Part shown: piece by piece, positions 5,961 through 14,604 of the stretch
Layout of the letters: every line of letters starts with the position of its first letter
Numbering within the stretch: the stretch's first letter is position 1
Source of the DNA: a virus
Virus record (IMG/VR): IMGVR_UViG_3300025849_000210
Span: 1-24,748 of that record
Direction: 5' to 3' (one strand)
DNA length: 24,748 nucleotides
Notes under the pieces: model-generated
What the model was told of the DNA's origin: nothing
What the model saw: the letters and a program-made list of their open reading frames with translations, nothing else
The model's database searches: none
Program-made: the position numbers and the translations under genes

Positions 5961-8035
5961 TGTGGCTGCTGGCCTTGAGCCATTCCACCAATCATTCTCA
6001 TTTTATCTTGCTCCGCTTGTATCCTAGCAACGTCTACCGCAGTTCCGTATTCACCGTAAACCTTTGCGGCGTCTACCAGAAGATCTTGCGCCATTTGATC
6101 TCGCTTCAAATCGTCGCTGGCAGCAGCTTTTTGTGCGTCAAGTTGCAGCTTGGCCATGTCTGATTGCATCTTAGACTGAGCCTTCATTTGCTCTGCCTGC
6201 AAGAATGCAGCGTTTGGATCGGATGCTTGCCCCTGCTGGGCTTGCGCCTGCTGCTGCATTTGCAGCATTTGCGCCTCAATCTCTGGCGTTATTGGCGCAA
6301 AATATCTGTCAGCATTGCGTATGCCGGAAACACTTAATTGATCCGCCAATGTGTTTCTAATGTTTGTGAGTGAAACCAAACCATTCTGCGGGCCGTAGGT
6401 TTGGTACACCATCGTTTGCATTTGCAGGGCTTGGCCCAGCGCGGCAACCTTTTCCGCCTCGCGCCCAGTGCCAAGACCCACATTAATGGCAACGTCCATA
6501 GACTGATCCCAAACGCGTGGGTCAACGGGAACGAACATACCATTCATTCTCATCATCTTTTCTTCGTCTACGTTCTTGCTCATTAATCTCAACATTATTC
6601 CGAATAGGTCTTTAACCCCATCGGCAAGATTTCTCACCATAACCTCAACCTGACCCGCAGCAGCCTCTACAGTCGCCTGCACAGCAGCCTTGGTTGTTGA
6701 CTGCATGGCGTCAGGGTTTAGGGCTACGTTCTGCGTAACACCTGTTTTCTGGTCTACTACACTGTCTAAGTAAGTGAGCGCGCTCAGTGTCTGTCCGGCA
6801 ACAAATGGCACTGACAAGTCTTGCACTGCGCCAGCGGTACGCATTCTGACAATGGCGCCAATTTCATTATTTAGCACATCGTCTATGTTTACCGAATCAC
6901 TGATAATACCAATTCTTGGATTATTCGTCATTGCTACGTTATCTAAAATGCCACGCATTATCGAAGTAGCTGCGTCTTGGTCATCCATGATTAAATCAGC
7001 TAATGACTTGCCGTAAAAAGTGTGTGGCTCTGGGTCAATCTCCATTTTGGCAAACGGCAACTCATCACACTGCTCAAAATCAAGCATTTCGTAACCCGTA
7101 CCGCCGCATATTATTTTGTGTAAAACTGGTATGCCAGTTCCGTCCACATCTATGCGCATATAGGCTTCCGTAATTGTCACATTTTTCATTGACGGGTCTT
7201 GCTCGTCTTCGTCAAAATCATTGCTAAAACCTTGGCGCTCGTATGTTTCAGCCTCAGTCATTTCTGAGCCGCTATCAAAGCTATCAAGCTTTGTAACCAC
7301 TTCAGGGTCAAAGCCCATTTCGATTACATCTCCGGCGCGCATTTCTGTGCGGTGCGCCACCACGTAGGCGTCGGATAACATACGCGCGGATCTATCTATG
7401 AAAAACTCTTCCGGCGGTATGCTTTCAATTACTAACTCGCCGTCTTCCTCCTGCCGACTAAGCTTGACACTGTGGGATGGCATCTCAACTTCCATACCCA
7501 TTTCGTCCATTGATAGTGACATTTCCATCGTATGCTCAAGAATGGTAACGTCATCGTCAGACACCAGAAAAGTGTACTCGTCATCAGATAAATCTGTGTA
7601 GGTGTGAATTTCTGCGCGTGGCGTTGTCTTCCAATATGCTTTCACGATGCCTTGCTTTTTAATTAACGCGTCGTGGAAAGCGTCATTTAAAACGCGATAA
7701 CCATTTAGCCTAGCAAATTCATGCTGCATAAACTCAGTGGCTTGCTCCGCCATCGCTACGTCTTCTGCACCGTTTGGAACATACTCCACTGGCTTTGCGG
7801 AACTAAGGAAAATACGCATCAGGCTTGGCTTTACCGCACGTACGGTATCGCGTACCTTTGTAGATACAACCTTACTGCGGCCATTCTCGTAACCCAAATC
7901 AACTTCGCCGTCGTAGTAACGTTGAGACTTTATTCTGATTTCGCTTATCTCAGATTCCACAAAATCCACGGCAGATGATATGGCGTCCTGCACAATGCCC
8001 TCAACCTCAGTGCGTGATTTTGGCTTTAATTCCAT
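5957..8035 (-). CDS. Portal protein, P22/SU10-like
   Basis: The 692-residue product should form the dodecameric channel at one head vertex through which DNA is packaged and ejected. The length and N-terminal pattern fit P22/SU10-type portals: KSRTEVEGIVQDAI near the start, VRDTVRAVKPSLMRIFLSSA (61-80), VEYVPNGAEDVAMAEQAT (83-100), ALIKKQGIVKAYW, IPPEEFFIDRSA and an NNPRIG clip-like region. The C-terminal 100 residues are Gln/Ala-rich and helical (QMLQMQQQAQAQQGQ), as expected for the barrel domain. AGGA precedes the ATG by seven bases, and the gene follows the ejection-type protein by nine bases. It lies far from the terminase genes (about 15 kb), unlike the common ter-portal adjacency. Confidence 0.93.
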   Translation of the reverse strand: MELKPKSRTEVEGIVQDAISSAVDFVESEISEIRIKSQRYYDGEVDLGYENGRSKVVSTKVRDTVRAVKPSLMRIFLSSAKPVEYVPNGAEDVAMAEQATEFMQHEFARLNGYRVLNDAFHDALIKKQGIVKAYWKTTPRAEIHTYTDLSDDEYTFLVSDDDVTILEHTMEMSLSMDEMGMEVEMPSHSVKLSRQEEDGELVIESIPPEEFFIDRSARMLSDAYVVAHRTEMRAGDVIEMGFDPEVVTKLDSFDSGSEMTEAETYERQGFSNDFDEDEQDPSMKNVTITEAYMRIDVDGTGIPVLHKIICGGTGYEMLDFEQCDELPFAKMEIDPEPHTFYGKSLADLIMDDQDAATSIMRGILDNVAMTNNPRIGIISDSVNIDDVLNNEIGAIVRMRTAGAVQDLSVPFVAGQTLSALTYLDSVVDQKTGVTQNVALNPDAMQSTTKAAVQATVEAAAGQVEVMVRNLADGVKDLFGIMLRLMSKNVDEEKMMRMNGMFVPVDPRVWDQSMDVAINVGLGTGREAEKVAALGQALQMQTMVYQTYGPQNGLVSLTNIRNTLADQLSVSGIRNADRYFAPITPEIEAQMLQMQQQAQAQQGQASDPNAAFLQAEQMKAQSKMQSDMAKLQLDAQKAAASDDLKRDQMAQDLLVDAAKVYGEYGTAVDVARIQAEQDKMRMIGGMAQGQQPQ

Positions 8036-8044
8036 TTTACTATC

Positions 8045-9970
8045 CTATTGTGGCTGGTTCATTCTATTATAATTATTGTAAACATCCATTGACATAATTG
8101 GTGCAGCGCGCTGTGGGCCAGCTTGAACGAAATTTGCTAAAGACTGAACTCTTGATTGGAGTTTCGCCCAGCCACTTTCATCTCTCAACGCTCGGCTCAC
8201 GAAGTCAGCATCTTCAGATATTAAAACATCTACAACTTTCTTTCTATCTGCGTCGGATAATTGCGGCGCGGCCTTCTTCGTAATTTTACCAAGTAACCTC
8301 AATAAATTCATTGGATTTGGAGACGAAATTGCTTCTGCTATTTCACCAGCGCCAATACCCATTCCCTGACGCGCTCTCTGTGTTCTTGTAACGTCAGTGA
8401 TAGACTGGCCTAAAATTGTAGTCGCCGCAGCTTGAGATCCAGCAGCACGATTAATTATAGACATAAGATCATCTAACTGATCTTCCGGCATAACAATTTT
8501 AAGTATTTTACTTTCTTTTCTCTCAGGGTTTGCCAAGGCTCCCATTAAGCTTTTTCTGGAACCCATGCCCATTTTATTCCTAAATGCCTGCATAACTCCA
8601 GCGCGGTATGCTTTCACAGCCGCTGGGCCATTTTTCATTACTTCTGCAAATTCAACCTCAACGGCATCAGCATTTTTAGATAATGCGGATTGTCCATTTT
8701 TAAATGCTTCGCGTGATAAACGCACAACACTTGCCTGCGCCCTCGTAGCTTGCAGCCCCTCGGCAGACTCATCAAGCCTAGTTCTCAAGCCACCTTCTAA
8801 TTCAGATATTGCTTCTCCAGAAAGACCCTGACCAGCCCTATATCTGGCTGACGCAACACCCTGCAAAGCCCTACGCACCGACTCAGCTTCTGACACAGTG
8901 GGCGATCTATCAAATGTAACTTCACCACTCTTCGACACTGAGAAGAAAGGCTTCTTACCAGTTTCGGCAAGGAAAGCTTCTTTAACCTCATCCGCAGCGG
9001 ATGGAACCCTGCGCAATGCTTCAGACAGTTCGTTCAAAACCCCCTGCGGCGCGTCTTGCGTTTTGAATGGTTCGTAAGCAACTTTCTCCGCCGCCCTCGC
9101 AGCTAAGTCATCTGCGCTCATAGCGCGCAACACGTTTGGATCATCAAATTGAGATAAGTTTTGCTGCATCCCCGTTAGCGCAGCTTTGCGTCCGGCCTCT
9201 GGGCGCCTTTCGAGTGATTCACGCAATGCCGTTGCTGCGGGGCCACCAGTTGATCTAAAACCTCTAATCGAGTCTGCGAGTGTGCTATTCTCTGCTATTA
9301 TAGTCCCGTTAGAAACGTCCTCAACAATTTCGTCGATACTTTTACCGCTTTCAAATGCTAAACGCTGCAATTCAGTTTCAACAATCTTTCCGCCACGCCC
9401 ACCTAACCTTCTGCGGGCAAAATCAATAACCCCAACTCCCAAACGCTTGATAGGCTCAGTCAAGGCAAAAGTTCCAGCGCCTAAAACTGCGCCAGCAGGC
9501 GCACCAATAATGCCACCAGTTAAGCGACTTCCAAAGTCTTCACCTTTACCCGCGCCAGTGAGTGCGCCCTGCGTAGCTCCAACAGCAGTTGCGCCAATAA
9601 GGCTTTTTGGCATTGTAGTTCCCGCAACTTTTGAAACTTTTGCAACGTTTGCAATAGTAGGATATTTTGCAGCTAAATTCGCAAACGTTGCTGCACCCGC
9701 AGTGCCGCCAGTAAATATAGCTCCTATGAGGGCTGGTAGCGCGGCCCCCGTAACTTCAAAACCTAAAGACTCCATTGGGTTATCTTTTTGGTAATCTTTT
9801 AAAGCACCCCTAACCTCAGTAACTAACTCATCATACTCTGCGCTTCCTATAGACCTAATTCTAGCTTCAATTTCGTCTGCAAAGCCAAATGTAACACCCT
9901 GCAAAAAAGTTCGAAAGCGTTGCGTTGGAGCTTCGGTTGATCTGTTAAGATATTTTGTAAAATCAACCAT
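8045..9970 (-). CDS. Large Ala/Gly-rich virion protein, probable DNA-ejection protein
   Basis: The 641-residue product opens with a GVTFGFADEIEARIRS motif (25-40), which recurs in large phage proteins thought to be internal or ejected. Hydrophobic Gly/Ala-rich stretches follow (74-95 ALPALIGAIFTGGTAGAATF, and about 123-170 with repeated GA/GAPAGAVLGAG), resembling membrane-inserting segments. The rest is helical and charged, with no enzyme motif that I can recognise; no lysozyme-like catalytic pattern was seen. In P22-like phages three ejection proteins lie near the portal, and this gene and its two upstream neighbours occupy that place. The start overlaps the upstream stop by one base (TAATG). 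The ejection role is inferred. Confidence 0.8.
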   Translation of the reverse strand: MVDFTKYLNRSTEAPTQRFRTFLQGVTFGFADEIEARIRSIGSAEYDELVTEVRGALKDYQKDNPMESLGFEVTGAALPALIGAIFTGGTAGAATFANLAAKYPTIANVAKVSKVAGTTMPKSLIGATAVGATQGALTGAGKGEDFGSRLTGGIIGAPAGAVLGAGTFALTEPIKRLGVGVIDFARRRLGGRGGKIVETELQRLAFESGKSIDEIVEDVSNGTIIAENSTLADSIRGFRSTGGPAATALRESLERRPEAGRKAALTGMQQNLSQFDDPNVLRAMSADDLAARAAEKVAYEPFKTQDAPQGVLNELSEALRRVPSAADEVKEAFLAETGKKPFFSVSKSGEVTFDRSPTVSEAESVRRALQGVASARYRAGQGLSGEAISELEGGLRTRLDESAEGLQATRAQASVVRLSREAFKNGQSALSKNADAVEVEFAEVMKNGPAAVKAYRAGVMQAFRNKMGMGSRKSLMGALANPERKESKILKIVMPEDQLDDLMSIINRAAGSQAAATTILGQSITDVTRTQRARQGMGIGAGEIAEAISSPNPMNLLRLLGKITKKAAPQLSDADRKKVVDVLISEDADFVSRALRDESGWAKLQSRVQSLANFVQAGPQRAAPIMSMDVYNNYNRMNQPQ

Positions 9971-10992
9971 TATTCAAAACTCCCCGTTTCCATAAAGTTT
10001 CTGCGCTCTTCCTCTGATGTTTGGCTCCATATCCTCTCCCAGACGGCTTGCGTTAATGGCTCCCCATCAGCACTGGCACCCTGTGGCATTGGAGGTATAG
10101 ACATAGGCTCAAACTTAGGCGCGATTTCTGCAAGTTCTCCACTGTACCCAAATTGAGGAATAACTTTTGCGGGGTCAAAGCCACGCGCTACTGCTACAGA
10201 TGAATATGTATCATAAATAGGTTGGGACAAATCCGCTTGGGCTTTATACAGCCTAGTTGCGCGATCAACAAAGTCTGCGCGCTGGCTTAAAGAAAGTCTA
10301 GTTCCCTTTTCAACTTGATCGACTGCTGCTTGAATGCGGGCGGTGAATGCACCTGATTTTGCAGCAGCTGCAAATTCGCTTTCACGAACCACTGATCCGG
10401 GGTCGAGAACCTTCATGTAGTTAAAGATTAATGAAAGATCACCAGCGGGGCTTGGATCTTTAGCGGAAGCCACAATACGAGTGTAAGCTTCTGACACATC
10501 TGAAAAGTTTTTAATTCTAGGTAAGCTTGTAAATTCTTTACGCAAAGCCTGAGCGTCTTTGAAATCACCCCCAACTGGTGGTGGCCCTTCCATTCTCTTT
10601 TTTAAAACTTCACTCATAACAGCCGGAGCCATTGCCGGATTATTTTCCACAACAGTAGCCAGTTCCGCGTATCCATTTTTACGAAGCCACTCAACAGTTT
10701 TATTAGCTTGAGACACAGACATCCTCTGAGCGCCACGCTGACGTATTGCCTCACCACTTCTCATTGATGGCATGATAAGGGGATCAAGAGCCGCAGCAAA
10801 ACCTTCCGCGCGGCTTAAACCCGTCTGCGGATTTTGTTGCCCCATGTAATCCAAAACTCCACCAAACATAGATTTAGATCTTGGCATTGTCGCTGGCGCT
10901 GCCATAGGCTGGTTAACTGGAGTGCCTAAAGAAAAATCACTGGCGCGCCTCATGGGATCATTTCTACCTAGATTCGGAAATCTTAATGCCAT
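9970..10992 (-). CDS. Virion-associated helical protein, possible ejection protein
   Basis: The 340-residue product has a disordered Pro/Met-rich N-terminus (to about 40) and a helical body. Residues 162-250 carry a pattern I know from many phage structural proteins: FSDVSEAYTRIVASAKDP, LSLIFNYMKVLDPGSVVRES (187-206), and later LSLSQRADFVDRATRLYKAQ. The KVLDPGSVVRE core is the recognisable part. These proteins are generally left unnamed; position between two other internal-protein candidates and next to the portal block suggests a virion or ejection role. The C-terminus is acidic (TSEEERRNFMETGSFE). The ribosome site is weak (AAGAAAG about nine bases upstream). The stop overlaps the next gene's start. 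Confidence 0.78.
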   Translation of the reverse strand: MALRFPNLGRNDPMRRASDFSLGTPVNQPMAAPATMPRSKSMFGGVLDYMGQQNPQTGLSRAEGFAAALDPLIMPSMRSGEAIRQRGAQRMSVSQANKTVEWLRKNGYAELATVVENNPAMAPAVMSEVLKKRMEGPPPVGGDFKDAQALRKEFTSLPRIKNFSDVSEAYTRIVASAKDPSPAGDLSLIFNYMKVLDPGSVVRESEFAAAAKSGAFTARIQAAVDQVEKGTRLSLSQRADFVDRATRLYKAQADLSQPIYDTYSSVAVARGFDPAKVIPQFGYSGELAEIAPKFEPMSIPPMPQGASADGEPLTQAVWERIWSQTSEEERRNFMETGSFE

Positions 10993-11012
10993 CTTATCGT
11001 CTTTCTTATCTA

Positions 11013-12512
11013 CTAAAATTTAGGTAATTGAGCGAAGGATTGTAAATAACTGAATAAGCCCGGATTATAATTTTCAGTTGTGCTAGTTGGCTTCGGCGCC
11101 TCACCAAGTGCAGCCAGAGGCGCCCCAAGTGCAGCCAAAGGCGCTCCAGTGTAACCCGCGTATTGGCCCTTCGCGGCGTCAATGAGCGCCTGCTGTATGC
11201 CCTGCTGCAATAATCCCTGATTTGCTTGGTCTTGCTGTATTGAGCGACCAATATTAAAAGCCTGCTGGCCGTATCCACCAAGTCGAGCGCCAGCGCCTTG
11301 ACGCATACTCTCCGCAGCCATTCTATTTGCCACATTCTGACGCTGTGCGTCCATCATGCTTTGCGCGCCAAATTGTGATGCACCAGTTCTAGCCGCAACG
11401 TTTGCAGCTTCGGCAGAGGCGCGCTGACCAACGTCAAACTGTGCGGCGCCAATTGCACGATCGAAGCCACCCTGACGTAAAGTCGCCGCCGTCCTAGCGG
11501 CTTGCTCATCATATGCCTTGCGAGTTTCTGCTTCAGCAACACCCTGCCTAGATCCGCCGAAGGCTCTCGCCGCCGTGGCTTGCGCACCCATTTGGTTTAG
11601 CGCACGTTCCTGCTGGCCGGAAATATCAGCTAAAGCCTGATTTACAACCTGAGTTTCATATGGATTTGTGTATGGTGATAAATCTGCACCAGCCACTTGC
11701 TGCGCAACTTGCTGGGCTGGGGTGTAGCCTACAGCGGAAAGGTCTTGTGGTTGGAAACCCATACCAGTTTGGGCGCCCATCATTGCCTGCTCTAATGCAC
11801 CCGCAGATGCTTGATTTACATTAAATCCCGCAGTAGGCGCTAGTGGTGAGGTTGGCGAAGGCATCGGTTGATATTGGGGCGGGTTTGCTTGGGGAGATGC
11901 CACAGGCTGAGAACCAGCAACGCCGCCCTTGTTTTGGGCCATTGGCGTTGCACCCATTTGTGGCAGAACACCCGCAACTCCACCCTTATTTGGAGCCATT
12001 GGCTGCCCTTGGGGTCTGGGCGTTGCAATTGGTGCCGCTACTGGCGCTGGCGTTGGTGCCGCTACTGGTGTCGCCATTGGAGTTGTTATTGGTGCCATTG
12101 GTGCCATTGGAGTTGTTATTGGCGCCATTGGAGCAGGGGGCGCCATTGGAGCAGGCGCCGGAGGTGGTGTCATTGGAGGGTCAACGTATAGATTTGGCGG
12201 CGGCGCCATCTGCTGCGCAACTTGTTGAGGTGGAGCCATAGGTTGAGAAACTGGCGCTGGCGCTGGCGCAGGAATTGTAGCTTGAGAAAAGGCGCTCGCG
12301 TGGCCAACCCCAGAACTCATTCCTTTTTGATAATTTAACGGATTAAAGTCATACGTTATTTTTTCGTTTGTGTCGTTATTATCTATTCTGAAAGTTCCAC
12401 CAGCAGATAGTGCGGGGTACGACTGTATCGCATTTTGGATTGCTTCCTCCAAGGTTGCGCCACCCGTGTTATAAGAATTAAATTTCTTATCTACAAAACC
12501 ATAAGAAGCCAT
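11013..12512 (-). CDS. Virion protein with long Pro/Met/Ala-rich linker and helical C-terminus
   Basis: The 499-residue product has three parts. Residues 1-75 are a small ordered domain (SYPALSAGGTFRIDNND). Residues about 80-225 are a low-complexity linker of Pro, Met and Ala with short repeats (PMAPITTPMAPMAPITTPMA, and two copies of NKGGVAG at 175-181 and 193-199). Residues about 278-440 are helical, Ala/Gln-rich, with the recurring phage pattern YTNPYETQVVNQALADI (281-297) and AFGGSRQGVAEAET (317-330). The latter is common in short-tailed phage virion proteins and resembles DNA-pilot-like proteins. The C-terminus carries a duplicated APLAALG. I infer an internal, ejected protein whose linker may pass the portal unfolded; no enzymatic motif is visible. 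Confidence 0.78.
   Translation of the reverse strand: MASYGFVDKKFNSYNTGGATLEEAIQNAIQSYPALSAGGTFRIDNNDTNEKITYDFNPLNYQKGMSSGVGHASAFSQATIPAPAPAPVSQPMAPPQQVAQQMAPPPNLYVDPPMTPPPAPAPMAPPAPMAPITTPMAPMAPITTPMATPVAAPTPAPVAAPIATPRPQGQPMAPNKGGVAGVLPQMGATPMAQNKGGVAGSQPVASPQANPPQYQPMPSPTSPLAPTAGFNVNQASAGALEQAMMGAQTGMGFQPQDLSAVGYTPAQQVAQQVAGADLSPYTNPYETQVVNQALADISGQQERALNQMGAQATAARAFGGSRQGVAEAETRKAYDEQAARTAATLRQGGFDRAIGAAQFDVGQRASAEAANVAARTGASQFGAQSMMDAQRQNVANRMAAESMRQGAGARLGGYGQQAFNIGRSIQQDQANQGLLQQGIQQALIDAAKGQYAGYTGAPLAALGAPLAALGEAPKPTSTTENYNPGLFSYLQSFAQLPKF
11104..11145 (-). repeat. Two tandem 21-bp units encoding APLAALG twice
   Basis: Two adjacent 21-base units differ at two positions and encode a repeated heptapeptide near the C-terminus of the 499-residue virion protein. 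The in-frame unit length shows a recent small duplication or slippage. Confidence 0.8.
12073..12122 (-). repeat. Direct 20-bp repeats, 30-bp period, in the Pro-rich linker
   Basis: Identical 20-base segments at 12073-12092 and 12103-12122 lie in a longer GCCATTGG-rich tract (about 12030-12180). They encode the repeated PMAPITTPMAPMAPITTP stretch. The spacing is in frame, so unit number can change without breaking the gene. Confidence 0.8.
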
Positions 12513-12546
12513 CTCTACGCCCTTTTTAAATTAATAATATGACCAA

Positions 12547-13587
12547 TTATCTTGGGCCATTTCTGTTAAACATTTCGCTTGCGCCAATAGTATATGTAGA
12601 ATCCGGCTTATCAAATGCATCTGCCGCCGTACTTAGAAGGCCAAGGAAAGGAATATCCGCAACAGTCTCGACTACATTTCCAAACACATCCTTAACGCCA
12701 CCCAGCAATCCAGTTGTTGGGTCATTCTGGTTGTAACCGCCGCCAATATTCTTAATGCCAGCGGCGCCCATAGTAGCTGCTGCTAACGCGCCGTGGTCTG
12801 CTTTATTAGCCGCATCAAAATCACTAGTAGTTATTTCACTTGCTAGTTTCGTAACAGGAACAGCCCCCAGATCGTCCTTTGTGGTATAAGTCACTGGCAT
12901 ACCCGCATATGCCGCAGCAACTTCTGCGTTATAAGCTGGGTTTGATGTTGCCCCAAGAGTTTGAATATTCTGCCCGTAATCTGAAAACGCAGTGTCGATA
13001 GCGTTGTGAGCAATATCCTGATGCCCGCCGTAAGTTGTGTAAGTCGGGTTATACATAATTGCAGGATCATTAACGCCGCCGCCAATACCACCGCCGCCTG
13101 CGCCCGCCTGCGCTATAGCTAATCTATTTGCGCGATCCAATGCAGCTTCATCTGACAGAGTGTTAAACTGGCTGTAATCAGTAAGCGGAGACGCATACTC
13201 ACCCGTGTATGGATTAATAAAGAAACTATCCATGTATGATTTTTGTGAGGGACGTTCGGCAGCGAGGCGATCTAATGAAGCCTGATACATCGGAGCCGAA
13301 GAGTAACCCTTGAGGCCGCCAGCATATTCAGTTGGCCTCTGCATACCGCCCATAATATCTGCCTGCGTGGCGGGAGCCGACAATCCAAATGCAGATGCAG
13401 TATCGGAAACGTTTTGAAACGCAGCCTCTTGCATGGGCGTAAAAGCAGCTACGTCTGGGCCGTAGTAAGGCACATAACCTAGTTGAGAAATTTTCTCAGC
13501 CTTGGTGAGATTGCGGCGCGCCGCTTCCTCAATGTACTCAGGTATCGTTACTGTTGATGACGTTGAACCGCCCTTGCCTCCAGACAT
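12547..13587 (-). CDS. Virion protein of the GYVPYYGPDVAA type
   Basis: The 346-residue product begins MSGGKGGSTSSTVTIPEYIE and carries GYVPYYGPDVAAFTPMQEAA (37-56), a pattern I recognise from structural proteins in many short-tailed and marine phages, without a settled function. The middle is Gly/Ala/Tyr-rich with low complexity (AGAGGGGIGGGVNDPA, YNPTYTTYGGHQD), and a weakly hydrophobic C-terminal part follows (DIPFLGLLSTAADAF). The gene pairs with the next one downstream; both look like non-enzymatic, flexible virion proteins. GGAG stands eight bases before the ATG, which overlaps the upstream stop (TAATG). A P22-like ejection or tail-hub role is inferred from context. Confidence 0.78.
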   Translation of the reverse strand: MSGGKGGSTSSTVTIPEYIEEAARRNLTKAEKISQLGYVPYYGPDVAAFTPMQEAAFQNVSDTASAFGLSAPATQADIMGGMQRPTEYAGGLKGYSSAPMYQASLDRLAAERPSQKSYMDSFFINPYTGEYASPLTDYSQFNTLSDEAALDRANRLAIAQAGAGGGGIGGGVNDPAIMYNPTYTTYGGHQDIAHNAIDTAFSDYGQNIQTLGATSNPAYNAEVAAAYAGMPVTYTTKDDLGAVPVTKLASEITTSDFDAANKADHGALAAATMGAAGIKNIGGGYNQNDPTTGLLGGVKDVFGNVVETVADIPFLGLLSTAADAFDKPDSTYTIGASEMFNRNGPR

Positions 13588-13949
13588 TACGCAAACTCCT
13601 TAACGTATGACGCGTGTTGGGCTTCCCAACCATGCGCCTTTAATGGTTTCTTCCATCCAAATCTTCCAGACATTGACAATGACGAACATCCTTGAACTTT
13701 TGCCCATTGTATCACATCGCTATGCATATCCAAAATTTGATCCAATTCGCCGCCGCCTAAGAAGACGTTTAATACTTTCTTTTTGGGATATACCACGATT
13801 TCTGTAACAATACACCCCCTTGGTGTAGGCCAAAGCTGCATGACGCCCTTATTAATACCATCCGCAACATCTTCAAAAGCGTGAGTGCCGCCGGAATACT
13901 CTAAAGCCGCCTCAATCCACTTCTTACATCTTTTTATTTCGTTAGGCAT
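13587..13949 (-). CDS. Small GNAT-like phage protein
   Basis: The 120-residue product has helix KWIEAALEYSGGTHAFEDV, then strands CIVTEIVVYPKK and VLNVFLGGGELDQIL, a helix SDVIQWAKVQGC, and SMSGRFGWKKPLKAHGWEA (93-110). The order strand-strand-helix with a final GR-x-GW-x-x-x-L-x-x-x-GW is reminiscent of a GNAT acetyltransferase core, as also seen in T7 internal protein gp13, but the acetyl-CoA loop (Q/R-x-x-G-x-G/A) is not clear. It may therefore be a catalytically dead structural version. I recall similar proteins among structural genes of other podoviruses. It overlaps the upstream gene by eight bases; GAGG precedes the ATG. Confidence 0.78.
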   Translation of the reverse strand: MPNEIKRCKKWIEAALEYSGGTHAFEDVADGINKGVMQLWPTPRGCIVTEIVVYPKKKVLNVFLGGGELDQILDMHSDVIQWAKVQGCSSLSMSGRFGWKKPLKAHGWEAQHASYVKEFA

Positions 13950-14604
13950 GAGTCCTCGTTATGGAAAGTGTAGAAGCTGGAAGCGCGGGCTTCGGAGATG
14001 ACGCCGCAGTGTAATTTAAAAATCCGCTAGTATTATCAATTAAGTAATTTACCTCAACATAATCTCCAGCAGATAATGTAAAAATTTGGGTGCGTGACAC
14101 AACTAAAGTAGCATTATTTTGATGCAGAGCCGTTGTCATTGCACCATTAGCGACGGCAGTTCCATTTATGCTTGGCCAAAAATAAAAATGTACCGTACTC
14201 GCGGAGGTAGAAGATATTTGCGCTGAGAAAGATAAGATATATTCTCCCGCTTCCTCAAAAACAATTCTCGTCGTGGGGCTTCCGCGCGTAATCTTACTAT
14301 TACCGCTAGGCGCATCGTAAGTGAGTTTATACGCAGTGTTAGCCTGCGAAGGAGTTACGTCAGCAGTTATGATAAAATTTGCGTGACCGCCCTCCAAAAC
14401 TATTTGGCGCCACTCGCCACCTTCGCTCACGACGGGGTACTTGCCACCCCTATCCCACATAATAGTTCCATCGTCGGCAGCATTCTCACCACCAGTTTGC
14501 TGGACTAAGGAGGAGCGCGTCTGAGACATGAATTGCATCATCCTGCGGCCCCAAGTCTTCCAATCCTCGCCGCGTGGCTCTGGTGGTCTATTCTGCTGGG
14601 TCAT
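13942..14604 (-). CDS. Tail or head fibre-like protein with beta-jelly-roll C-terminus
   Basis: The 220-residue product has a helical N-terminal anchor (RGEDWKTWGRRMMQFMSQTR) and, after a short beta region (WDRGGKYPVVSEGGEWRQI), a C-terminal domain of about 130 residues of alternating strands: RIVFEEAGEYILSFSAQISS, STVHFYFWPSINGTAV, and FTLSAGDYVEVNYLIDN. That succession (GEY-L-FS-Q, F-W--INGT, L-AGDYVE) looks like a C1q/TNF-type jelly roll used at phage fibre tips. It lies between the gp10-like tail protein and small virion genes. The start overlaps the upstream stop (ATGA). A decoration or fibre role fits; the exact location is unknown. Confidence 0.78.
   Translation of the reverse strand: MTQQNRPPEPRGEDWKTWGRRMMQFMSQTRSSLVQQTGGENAADDGTIMWDRGGKYPVVSEGGEWRQIVLEGGHANFIITADVTPSQANTAYKLTYDAPSGNSKITRGSPTTRIVFEEAGEYILSFSAQISSTSASTVHFYFWPSINGTAVANGAMTTALHQNNATLVVSRTQIFTLSAGDYVEVNYLIDNTSGFLNYTAASSPKPALPASTLSITRTHA

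Noticed and set aside
9186-9794. A 202-codon open frame on the plus strand
   Set aside because: It is antisense to the Ala/Gly-rich 641-aa gene. Its length follows from that gene's codon bias; the product is low-complexity Pro/Ala/Ser and has no ribosome site.
11843-12241. Several overlapping plus-strand frames in the Pro-rich linker region
   Set aside because: The DNA is repetitive and open in many frames; the products are simple Leu/Pro or Gly/Ile/Ala repeats.
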